DNA of 18,360 nucleotides. It comes from Sulfurimonas sp. Its GTDB lineage: Bacteria > Campylobacterota > Campylobacteria > Campylobacterales > Sulfurimonadaceae. The DNA lies in contig JALUKS010000221.1 in NCBI GenBank assembly GCA_027056465.1, positions 1-18,360 on the forward strand, given 5' to 3'. A program made the position numbers and the translations under genes. The first letter of the stretch is position 1; each line of letters begins with the position of its first letter. Positions 1 through 6,593 of the stretch are shown one piece after another. The notes beneath the pieces were generated by a model that saw nothing but the letters and a program-made list of their open reading frames with translations, did not search any database and was not told the DNA's origin.

Positions 1-1937
1 ATGCCTCGCTACAAGAGGCTCAGGCAAATAGAGTCCGAAAAGATTACTATCTTCGTATGGCAGTTGCAATATTTTCAACTATGAATGTAATGTGGATTGC
101 TGTTGCTCAGTACGCTGGTTACTTTAGTGGTATGGAACAGAATATGAAAACTATTTTAAATATAGCAGAGGGATTTTTAGCGACTCCTGTACTCTTCTAT
201 AGTGGATGGATTTTCTTTCGTGGCTCTTACTATGGTATAAAAAATAGAGTGGTCAATATGGATCTGCTTGTCGCAACTGGGGCGAGTTTGACCTATGGCT
301 ACTCTCTCTATGTTACCATTTCGCAACATGGAGAGGCATATTTTGACTCAGTGAGTATGATTATTACTTTTGTGCTTATTGGTAAGTTTTTGGAAGTACT
401 TAGCAAGAAAAATGCGGCAGATGCACTCGATATTATCGGTAAACATCTTCCTAGCGAAGTAAAAGTTTTAGAAAATCAGAAAATTACTCTTAAAAAACTT
501 GAAGATGTTGGGGTCGGAGATACTATTGTCGTTTCAAGTGGAGAGAAAGTTCTGCTTGATGGGATTATTCTTCAAGGCTCTGGCTCTTTTGATGAATCGA
601 CTCTTACAGGTGAAAGTGAGCCGATATTTAAAGATGTTGATGATAAAGTGATAAGTGGTACGACAAGTATTGATGCTGATGTGCAGTTTGAAGCGACAAA
701 AGATTTTGCACACTCTACACTCTCAAACCTTGTCTCTCTTCTTGAGAGTGCTATCAACAAAAAACCTAAGATAGAACAGTTGGCTAATCGCCTTTCGGAA
801 CATTTTTCTACTGTTATTTTACTTCTCTCAATAGGAACATTTTTTATATGGTGGCTCTGGCCACATAGTTTTGAAGAGTCTCTGATGGTTGCTATCTCTG
901 TTATCGTTATCGCTTGTCCATGTGCTTTAGGTCTTGCAACACCAGTAGCAACTTTAGTTGGACTCAATATCGGCTCTAAACAGGGGATACTTTTTAAAGA
1001 AGCAGCACAATTAGAGACAATAGCGAAAGTAGATACTCTTCTTGTCGATAAGACAGGAACATTGACTGTTGGTAAACCAGAAGTTATAAAAGAGCATCTT
1101 ATTAACTCCTACGATATAAGAACTCTCTACTCTTTAGTTAAAGCTTCAAATCATCCGATTGCTAAGGGTGTAGCACAGTTTTTACTTGCACAAGAAGATG
1201 TATTAGAAGAGGTGCTTTTTGAAGAGTATGCTCAGTTGTCAGCACGTGGGATTAAAGCTAAACATAATGGCAAAACCTTTTTAGGTGGAAATTTCAAACT
1301 CCTCAAAGAGAATGGCATAGAGGTCAATATAGAGAGCGAAAAATCTCTCTTCTTTTTTGCTATAGATGGTAAACTGATGACTTACTTTGAGCTAGAAGAT
1401 AGTATCAAAGAGGGTGGTGTAGAGTTGGTAAATGCACTAAACAAGCAGGGAATAAAAACCATAATGCTTACAGGAGATAATGAAAAAATTGCGCAACATG
1501 TAGCAGATAGTGTTGGTATCAAAGAGTTGCATCATACTCTCTCCCCAGAAGATAAGTTACAATTTGTAGAGAAGTTACAAAAAGATGGGAAAAAAGTAGT
1601 GATGGTTGGCGATGGAGTGAATGATATACTTGCTTTAGGTGCAGCAGATATTGGCATCGTTATGGGAAGTGGGAGTGATATTTCAGTGGAAGTGAGTGAT
1701 GTTGTGCTTCTTAATGACTCCTTAGAGTCACTTCTAGCTACATTTAAAATATCTGAGACAACATTTAAGCTTATAAAACAAAATTTTGCTATATCTTTGG
1801 TCTATAACTCTATCACTATCCCACTAGCAATGGCGGGATATGTTATACCACTTTTAGCAGCACTCTCTATGAGTTTGAGTTCACTGTTGGTAGTGGGAAA
1901 TTCGATGCGAATAAAATACAGTTGGAAAAGGAGTTAG
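1..1937 (+). CDS. ccoI: cbb3-oxidase copper P-type ATPase CcoI/FixI (5' end cut off by the window)
   Basis: P1B-type copper ATPase of the CcoI/FixI kind, which pumps copper across the inner membrane for assembly of cbb3 cytochrome oxidase. The reading frame is open from base 3, so the first in-frame ATG at 57 is internal; the N-terminal metal-binding domain lies upstream of the window. Numbering from that ATG, TGES lies in the actuator domain, the copper-binding CPC in a membrane helix is at 287-289, the phosphorylated Asp of DKTGT is D331, an HP dipeptide (SNHP) follows in the nucleotide-binding domain, and the hinge GDGVND is at 518-523. The last helices carry YN and a Met/Ser-rich segment typical of copper pumps. 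ccoS starts 3 bases after the stop, which favours the CcoI role over general copper efflux (CopA). The choice of CcoI rests on that neighbour and on family resemblance. Confidence 0.93.
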   Translation, partial: ASLQEAQANRVRKDYYLRMAVAIFSTMNVMWIAVAQYAGYFSGMEQNMKTILNIAEGFLATPVLFYSGWIFFRGSYYGIKNRVVNMDLLVATGASLTYGYSLYVTISQHGEAYFDSVSMIITFVLIGKFLEVLSKKNAADALDIIGKHLPSEVKVLENQKITLKKLEDVGVGDTIVVSSGEKVLLDGIILQGSGSFDESTLTGESEPIFKDVDDKVISGTTSIDADVQFEATKDFAHSTLSNLVSLLESAINKKPKIEQLANRLSEHFSTVILLLSIGTFFIWWLWPHSFEESLMVAISVIVIACPCALGLATPVATLVGLNIGSKQGILFKEAAQLETIAKVDTLLVDKTGTLTVGKPEVIKEHLINSYDIRTLYSLVKASNHPIAKGVAQFLLAQEDVLEEVLFEEYAQLSARGIKAKHNGKTFLGGNFKLLKENGIEVNIESEKSLFFFAIDGKLMTYFELEDSIKEGGVELVNALNKQGIKTIMLTGDNEKIAQHVADSVGIKELHHTLSPEDKLQFVEKLQKDGKKVVMVGDGVNDILALGAADIGIVMGSGSDISVEVSDVVLLNDSLESLLATFKISETTFKLIKQNFAISLVYNSITIPLAMAGYVIPLLAALSMSLSSLLVVGNSMRIKYSWKRS

Positions 1938-1940
1938 AAT

Positions 1941-2156
1941 ATGGATAATTGGGTTATAGCTATGATGTTAGGTGCATCTATATTTTTAGGTGCTCTTGCA
2001 CTCTTCGCGTTTTTATGGGCTGTAAAAAATGGTCAATTTGATGATGAAGAGAAGTTTTTAAATAGTGCTAAATTTGACAGTGAAGAAGATTTGAATGCTG
2101 CTGTTGATTTAGAGAGAAAAAAAGAAGAGTTAAAGAAGAGCTATAGACCTGAATAG
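1941..2156 (+). CDS. ccoS: cbb3-type cytochrome oxidase maturation protein CcoS
   Basis: Small membrane protein of 71 residues. A single membrane helix (about 5-28) is followed by the CcoS-typical segment WAVKNGQFDD (about 27-36) and a charged tail. CcoS is needed to put haem and copper cofactors into cbb3 oxidase, though its precise activity is not settled. An AAGGAG ribosome site overlaps the end of ccoI and the ATG follows its stop by 3 bases, so the two genes are almost certainly co-transcribed and co-translated. The last codons lie inside a perfect inverted repeat (2140-2165). The acidic C-terminal half is longer than in the shortest CcoS proteins I know, but unremarkable. Confidence 0.92.
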   Translation: MDNWVIAMMLGASIFLGALALFAFLWAVKNGQFDDEEKFLNSAKFDSEEDLNAAVDLERKKEELKKSYRPE

Positions 2157-2165
2157 GTCTATAGC
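2140..2165. terminator. Perfect 11-bp inverted repeat at the ccoS 3' end, probable bidirectional terminator
   Basis: GCTATAGACCT (2140-2150), loop GAAT, AGGTCTATAGC (2155-2165). It spans the ccoS stop codon and lies between convergent genes. No T-run follows on the plus strand; on the minus strand the hairpin is followed by a pyrimidine-rich stretch (CTCTTCTTTA and then more T). Termination is inferred from position and stem quality. Confidence 0.6.
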
Positions 2166-2167
2166 GT

Positions 2168-2201
2168 GTAAGTATTGGCATTTAGTGCCAGAATTACTTA
2201 C
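2168..2201. terminator. Second inverted repeat between ccoS and the cytochrome gene, overlapping the cytochrome stop
   Basis: Outer arms GTAAGTA (2168-2174) and TACTTAC (2195-2201) and inner arms TGGCA (2176-2180) and TGCCA (2186-2190) form a stem with an asymmetric internal loop and a 5-base apical loop. It covers the last codons and stop of the cytochrome gene and sits 2 bases from the preceding hairpin. It probably adds to transcription termination or protects the 3' end. Confidence 0.4.
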
Positions 2202-2481
2202 CGATAGTTTTAGAGAATGCTTCTAGATCAGCATCAGAATATTTAGCAACTTGACCTTTCATAATACCTTTCATTGGTCCACCAAAAGTTCCAGCTTTGT
2301 ACCCTTTAAGAGCAGTAGCGATTTCAGCATGAGTTAAATCTTTAACGATTTTAGATTTACCTAAAGCATGTTTCTCGAAGTGTGCACCATGGCAACCAGC
2401 ACATGCTCCAGCATTTACACCAGCTATTGCAGCTGAAGTTACAGTTAACGCAGCTATAGAAGCTAATACGATTTTTTTCAT
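2194..2481 (-). CDS. Periplasmic monohaem c-type cytochrome (cytochrome c553-like)
   Basis: A 95-residue class I cytochrome c. An N-terminal signal peptide (about 1-20, MKK then a hydrophobic stretch ending AIA) is followed at once by the haem-binding CAGCH (C27, C30, H31). M70 or M74 in the GGPMKGIMKG region is the likely distal haem ligand. Size and layout match the c553-type cytochromes that carry electrons from the bc1 complex to cbb3 oxidase in Campylobacterota, which fits the adjacent ccoI-ccoS. I chose the ATG at 2481 over the one 6 bases upstream (2487): the AAGGA site at 2488-2492 directly abuts 2487 but is ideally spaced (6 bases) from 2481. It is convergent with ccoS and divergent from hldD. 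Confidence 0.92.
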   Translation of the reverse strand: MKKIVLASIAALTVTSAAIAGVNAGACAGCHGAHFEKHALGKSKIVKDLTHAEIATALKGYKAGTFGGPMKGIMKGQVAKYSDADLEAFSKTIGK

Positions 2482-2487
2482 TTTCAT

Positions 2488-2492
2488 TCCTT
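2488..2492 (-). promoter_or_regulatory. Ribosome binding site deciding the cytochrome c start
   Basis: AAGGA on the minus strand, 6 bases from the ATG at 2481 and zero bases from the ATG at 2487. The spacing selects the shorter protein. Confidence 0.7.
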
Positions 2493-2511
2493 AAATTAAT
2501 GTTTCAATCAA

Positions 2512-2517
2512 ATTATA
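2512..2517 (-). promoter_or_regulatory. Predicted -10 box for the cytochrome c gene
   Basis: TATAAT on the minus strand, about 30 bases upstream of the ATG at 2481, giving a 5' leader of roughly 24 bases that contains the AAGGA site. There is no clear -35, as is common for housekeeping promoters in Campylobacterota. Confidence 0.5.
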
Positions 2518-2567
2518 TTATTTCAAGTCTTAAATGCTTGTTAATGAATTAAAAGGTATCATTTTAT

Positions 2568-2578
2568 TAAAATAAAAT
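2568..2578 (+). promoter_or_regulatory. Possible -10 region for the hldD operon
   Basis: Two overlapping TAAAAT hexamers (2568-2573 and 2573-2578) lie 16-21 bases before the hldD ATG. The match is imperfect and the region is generally A/T-rich, so this is a weak call. The upstream one leaves room for the AGG ribosome site in the transcript. Confidence 0.3.
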
Positions 2579-2593
2579 ACTACAGGTGTGAAG

Positions 2594-3604
2594 ATGAGAT
2601 ACATTAATGATGATTTAAAAGGCAAAACAATTTTAATTACAGGTGGTGCAGGATTTATTGGGAGTAACTTAGCTTTTTACTTTCAAGAGAATCACCCTGA
2701 TGCTAAAGTGGTTATAGTTGATATGTTTAGAAGTGGTGAGACTTTTAGTAACGGTAATCTCAAAAGTTTTGGACACTTTAAAAATCTTATAGGTTTTAGA
2801 GGTGAAATTATTAGTGGAGATATAAATGATAAGGATTTATTGCTTCGACTAAAAAATGAGTATAAGTTTGACTATATCTTTCATGAAGCTGCTATCTCTG
2901 ATACAACTGTTTTAGAACAAGATTTGATGATAAAAACAAATGTAAATGCTTATAAAGATTTGTTGGAGTTAGCAGTCGCTCATGGTGCAAATATGATTTA
3001 TGCTTCAAGTGCTGCTACCTATGGAAACGCTGAGTCTCCTCAAAGAGTAGGGCGAGAAGCTCCAAATAATGTATATGGTTTCTCAAAACTCTCTATGGAT
3101 TATCTCTCTCGTGAGTATATGAAAGAGGAGAGTATCTCCATCGTTGGGCTTCGTTACTTTAATGTTTATGGAGCAGGGGAGTATTTTAAAAACTCAACAG
3201 CTTCTATGGTGCTACAGTTTGGGCATCAGCTTCTTTCTGGAAAAAATCCTCGACTTTTTGAGGGGAGCGATAAAATTCTTCGTGACTTTATCTATGTCGG
3301 AGATATTATTCAGGCAAATATTAAAGCTATGCACCCTAGAGAGAGTGGTATCTATAATGTAGGAACAGGAAAAGCGAGAAGTTTTCAAGATATAGTGGAT
3401 ATACTCCAAAAAGAGTTGGGTACAGAACTTGTGTGTGAGTATATTCCAAATCCTTTTATCGGTTCTTATCAGTTTCATACTGAAGCAGACATTGCCACAA
3501 CGAGAGAAGCTCTAGGATATGAACCAGCATACGAAATGGAAGATGGAATAAAGGCTTATGTACATGAGATAGAGAGAATTTATGAAATAGAAGTGAAAAA
3601 GTAG
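2594..3604 (+). CDS. hldD: ADP-L-glycero-D-manno-heptose 6-epimerase
   Basis: Extended short-chain dehydrogenase/reductase of 336 residues. It converts ADP-D-glycero-D-manno-heptose to the L-glycero form used for the LPS inner core. The NAD(P)-binding GGAGFIG is at 17-23, the catalytic Tyr and Lys form YGFSK (Y161, K165), and S139 in the ASSAATYG segment completes the triad. FRSGETFSNG (45-54) is characteristic of HldD. The ATG at 2594 is preferred over an upstream in-frame GTG (2588) because the AGG at 2584-2586 is 7 bases from the ATG but only 1 from the GTG. hldE begins directly at the next base after the stop, so the two steps of ADP-heptose synthesis are coupled. No gmhA or gmhB is in the window. 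Confidence 0.95.
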   Translation: MRYINDDLKGKTILITGGAGFIGSNLAFYFQENHPDAKVVIVDMFRSGETFSNGNLKSFGHFKNLIGFRGEIISGDINDKDLLLRLKNEYKFDYIFHEAAISDTTVLEQDLMIKTNVNAYKDLLELAVAHGANMIYASSAATYGNAESPQRVGREAPNNVYGFSKLSMDYLSREYMKEESISIVGLRYFNVYGAGEYFKNSTASMVLQFGHQLLSGKNPRLFEGSDKILRDFIYVGDIIQANIKAMHPRESGIYNVGTGKARSFQDIVDILQKELGTELVCEYIPNPFIGSYQFHTEADIATTREALGYEPAYEMEDGIKAYVHEIERIYEIEVKK

Positions 3605-5035
3605 ATGCAGATTTTTAAAGAGACTAAGCCAAATATTTTAGTTTTAGGTGACTTGATGATAGACCACTATTTATGGGGGTCATGCGAGCGTATTAGTCCT
3701 GAAGCACCTGTGCAGGTAGTAGATATTGCAAAAGAGACAACAGTTCTTGGTGGTGCAGGAAATGTCATCAACAATCTCAATGCCTTAGGGGCAAAAGTAA
3801 GTGTCGCTAGTGTGATAGGAGATGATGATAACGGAGAAGAACTTCTTAAAATGCTGAAAAATATTGGAGTAGAAACTGCAAATATTATCACTCAAGAGGG
3901 GCGTAAAACCTCTAAAAAGAGTCGTATTATTGCAGTGAGTCAGCAAATCCTTCGTTATGATAAAGAGAGTCGGAGCGATATAACTTCTCAATCTGTAAAA
4001 AATATTATAGACTCTTTGGAGAAGAGTCTCTTCTCGTATGATGCTCTTATCCTCTCTGACTATGGAAAAGGGGTACTTACTACGGAGCTTTGTCAAGGTG
4101 TGATAGCAGTTGCAAAAAAACATAGCATAAAGGTACTTGTTGATCCCAAAGGGAGCGACTTTAGTAAGTACAGAGGGGCATATCTTCTTACACCAAATAA
4201 AAAAGAGGCTATCTTAGCAACTGGTTTAGAGATAGATACTCCAGAGAGTTTAGAGTCTGCTCTTAAAAAGTTAAAAGTGGAGTGTGACTTAGGTGTCTCT
4301 CTTATCACTCTCTCTGAAGATGGTATTGCTACTTTAGATAGAGAGGTGGAGATTTTTCCTACGGTTGCGAAAGAGGTTTTTGATGTAACAGGGGCAGGGG
4401 ATACTGTCATCGCTTCTATCGCGTTTGCTTTGAGTTGTGAGAAGAGTATTCAAGAGAGTGCTGCATTTGCTAATCTTGCAGCAGGTGTCGTTGTCGGAAA
4501 GATTGGGAGTGCTACTGTTACCCTAGAGGAGATAGAGGATTATGAAGCGACTCTTCACAAAAGTACCTCTGATGCACATATTAAAAGTTTTGAGGAGATT
4601 AAGAACGCAGTCGCTAGAGTCCGTGCAGATGGTAAAAAAGTTGTCTTTACAAATGGTTGTTTTGATATTTTACATGTTGGGCATGTAAAATATCTACAAA
4701 TTGCTAAAAGTTTCGGCGATATCTTGATAGTAGGACTCAACTCTGATGCCTCAGTCTCGCGTTTAAAGGGTCCATCTCGCCCTGTCAATATCGCAGAGGA
4801 TAGAGCCTATCTGCTCGCTGCACTTGAAGCTGTTGATTTTGTTGTGCCATTTGAAGAAGATACACCTTATGAGCTTATAAAAATGATTGCCCCAGATATA
4901 CTTGTCAAAGGTGGAGATTATGAGGGCAAGAGAGTTGTCGGAACAGAATTTGCTTCAGAGTTGAAACTTGTTGACTTTGTCGATGGTAAAAGTACAACAA
5001 AAACTATACAAAAGATTCAAGGATCCCTATGCTAA
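3605..5035 (+). CDS. hldE: Bifunctional heptose 7-phosphate kinase / heptose 1-phosphate adenylyltransferase
   Basis: A 476-residue cytoplasmic fusion enzyme, the usual full HldE length. The N-terminal PfkB/ribokinase domain (about 1-320) has the GGAGN substrate/ATP motif at 49-53 and DVTGAGDT at 260-267 with catalytic base D266; it phosphorylates heptose 7-phosphate at C1. The C-terminal nucleotidyltransferase domain (about 345-476) has TNGCFDILHVGH with the HxGH pair H357/H360, and activates the sugar with ATP to ADP-heptose. The phosphatase step between the two (GmhB) must be encoded elsewhere. The ATG directly follows the hldD stop (TAGATG) with no strong ribosome site, pointing to translational coupling. 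The last 7 bases overlap the next gene. Confidence 0.95.
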   Translation: MQIFKETKPNILVLGDLMIDHYLWGSCERISPEAPVQVVDIAKETTVLGGAGNVINNLNALGAKVSVASVIGDDDNGEELLKMLKNIGVETANIITQEGRKTSKKSRIIAVSQQILRYDKESRSDITSQSVKNIIDSLEKSLFSYDALILSDYGKGVLTTELCQGVIAVAKKHSIKVLVDPKGSDFSKYRGAYLLTPNKKEAILATGLEIDTPESLESALKKLKVECDLGVSLITLSEDGIATLDREVEIFPTVAKEVFDVTGAGDTVIASIAFALSCEKSIQESAAFANLAAGVVVGKIGSATVTLEEIEDYEATLHKSTSDAHIKSFEEIKNAVARVRADGKKVVFTNGCFDILHVGHVKYLQIAKSFGDILIVGLNSDASVSRLKGPSRPVNIAEDRAYLLAALEAVDFVVPFEEDTPYELIKMIAPDILVKGGDYEGKRVVGTEFASELKLVDFVDGKSTTKTIQKIQGSLC

Positions 5036-5625
5036 AAAAGACAACACTTATCCTGGCAACATCGCTTTCTCTCTTTGCAATGAACACAGCAGAGCTTAAT
5101 ATAAATCAAAAAGATTTAGAAGTTGGTTTGAAGTTTGATGTAGGACAGTTTAACAATAATGTAGAACCACAAACAATGTTTGTTGGAATGAAAATGCTCA
5201 TTCCTGATGCGAGTGACTCATCAGACTCTTTGACTTCAATAGATCCTTATTTTGAGGGTAACTTTATGATTATACGACCTGTTAGTGATGCTGGTTTGAG
5301 CTTAGGAATTGGTTTTAAACTCAACTACACTCAAGTGAATGATAAGAGTTTTATGTCGCTTCCTGTAGGGCTTGAAGCCTCTTATGAACTTCCATTTCCA
5401 AATCTCATCCCGATGTTTGTAGCAGCACATGTCTATTATGCTCCACAAGTTTTAAGTTTTTTAGATGCTAAAGACTATGTAGAGTATAGAATAAATTATA
5501 ATGTCGAGATGATTAAAAATGTTCATCTAAACGTTGGCTATAGAAACATAAATACAAACTACTTTAATATTGGAAGAAAAAACTACAATGACTCATTTTA
5601 CGTAGGTGTTAAAATAGGTTTTTAA
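5029..5625 (+). CDS. YfaZ-like outer-membrane beta-barrel protein
   Basis: A 198-residue predicted outer-membrane protein. The signal peptide is about 1-21 (MLKKTT then a hydrophobic run ending NTA). The mature part has alternating polar/hydrophobic segments with many Gly and aromatic residues (FEGNF, LGIGFKLNYT, HLNVGYR) and ends in the C-terminal Phe typical of barrels assembled by BAM. I place it in the YfaZ family from overall pattern and length; its function is unknown. It starts 7 bases inside hldE with a good AAGGA site 5 bases upstream, so it is translated with the heptose genes. Its 3' end overlaps waaF on the other strand by 17 bases. A different small barrel family cannot be excluded without a profile search. 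Confidence 0.72.
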   Translation: MLKKTTLILATSLSLFAMNTAELNINQKDLEVGLKFDVGQFNNNVEPQTMFVGMKMLIPDASDSSDSLTSIDPYFEGNFMIIRPVSDAGLSLGIGFKLNYTQVNDKSFMSLPVGLEASYELPFPNLIPMFVAAHVYYAPQVLSFLDAKDYVEYRINYNVEMIKNVHLNVGYRNINTNYFNIGRKNYNDSFYVGVKIGF

Positions 5626-6580
5626 TCTCTTCTATAACTTCACTAGCTTGAATGTTTTTCATACACTCGTGATGTCCTAATGGGCATTCGCGTTTCATAC
5701 ATGGGCTACACTTCATCTCTTTTCTTACGATGCTACTCTTCTCGTTCTTCCATTGGGAAGTCTCTTTGTATTTTGTTGGTCCAAATATGGCTACGGTAGG
5801 CACTTGATAGGCTGCTGCGACATGCATAGGTCCACTATCATTTGTGATAAAGAGTGAACACCCTGCTATGTTTGCACAGAGAGACTTTATGTCTGTTTTT
5901 CCTGCGATATTTGTGAAGTTTTTTACACCGAGTTTGATGAGGTTATCCTCTATCTCTTGTGCCATGGCAACTTCATTTGGTCCACCAAAGATGAGAATAT
6001 CATACTCTTTATGAAACGCAGAAGCTACCTCTGCAAAACGCTCAGGATACCAGCGTTTTGCACTACCATAAGTTGCCCCTGCGTTTATGCCGAGTGTGGG
6101 TTTTTCAAAACTCTTTGGTTCTATGTAGAGTTTTAGTGCTGGGGAGTTTCCATCGAAAGTGTCACTATTTATCATCGCTAGTTGGCTATACTGCTCTACT
6201 AAATGTTTGTCTGTTTTTATGCGAGGAGTATGAGAGAGTAGCAGTTTGGAGTGCCAAGAGGCGCGTGCTATGCAGAGAACAGTGTTTGTAAAACGCAGAA
6301 GTAGAGAGGCATGTATCTGGTTTCTAAAACTCACAGCAAGTGAAAATTCTCCTAGCTCTTTTGCGAGTTTGTAGGTAGCGACTAAACGAGAAGAGGCTTT
6401 TTTTGTCTCATCTACGATAGCTCTTTGACAGAGTGGATGGTGTTTAAGTGCCTCGATACTCACATAACTTCCAACAAAAGTAAATCTAGCATTGGGGTAG
6501 TGTTGCGCGAGAAGTTCTATGGCAGGTGTCGCCATGATGGCATCTCCTAGCCAGTTTGGTAAAATGATGAGTATTTTCAT
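5609..6580 (-). CDS. waaF: Lipopolysaccharide heptosyltransferase II
   Basis: GT9 transferase of 323 residues that adds the second heptose of the LPS inner core from ADP-heptose on the cytoplasmic face of the inner membrane. The N-terminal PNWLGDAIMATPA contains the conserved Gly-Asp (D13). The donor-binding C-terminal domain has NAGATYGSAKRW (166-177), TNDSGPMH (246-253) and the IFGPT turn (265-269). The Cys-rich tail, with C291, C294, C299 and C306, is typical of WaaF. Its ribosome site AGGAG (6589-6593) overlaps the stop codon of the upstream glycosidase-like gene, so the pair is an operon with coupled translation. It runs convergent to and overlaps the YfaZ-like gene by 17 bases, leaving no room for a separate terminator. 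Confidence 0.92.
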   Translation of the reverse strand: MKILIILPNWLGDAIMATPAIELLAQHYPNARFTFVGSYVSIEALKHHPLCQRAIVDETKKASSRLVATYKLAKELGEFSLAVSFRNQIHASLLLRFTNTVLCIARASWHSKLLLSHTPRIKTDKHLVEQYSQLAMINSDTFDGNSPALKLYIEPKSFEKPTLGINAGATYGSAKRWYPERFAEVASAFHKEYDILIFGGPNEVAMAQEIEDNLIKLGVKNFTNIAGKTDIKSLCANIAGCSLFITNDSGPMHVAAAYQVPTVAIFGPTKYKETSQWKNEKSSIVRKEMKCSPCMKRECPLGHHECMKNIQASEVIEEIKNLF

Positions 6581-6587
6581 AGACTCT

Positions 6588-6593
6588 TCTCCT
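6588..6593 (-). promoter_or_regulatory. waaF ribosome binding site fused to the upstream stop codon
   Basis: Read on the minus strand, TAGGAG combines the TAG stop of the glycosidase-like gene (6592-6594) with the AGGAG site, about 8 bases before the waaF ATG. Ribosomes finishing the first gene are therefore placed to start waaF. Confidence 0.65.

Noticed and set aside
1..69. ATG at the first base of the window, as a possible gene start
   Set aside because: That frame stops after about 23 codons. The frame starting at base 3 is continuous with the P-type ATPase and is the real one.
572..967. 131-codon open frame on the minus strand inside ccoI
   Set aside because: It lies wholly within a well-conserved ATPase region in another frame, has no ribosome site and resembles no protein I know.
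2588..2593. GTG start two codons upstream of the hldD ATG
   Set aside because: The only ribosome-like AGG is 1 base from the GTG and 7 from the ATG, and the family begins at the ATG.
3144..3478. Alternative-frame open frames on both strands within hldD
   Set aside because: They are shadows of the HldD coding sequence, without ribosome sites or recognisable protein features.
3785..4410. Minus-strand open frames of 105-112 codons within hldE
   Set aside because: They are antisense to conserved kinase-domain sequence and have no supporting signals.
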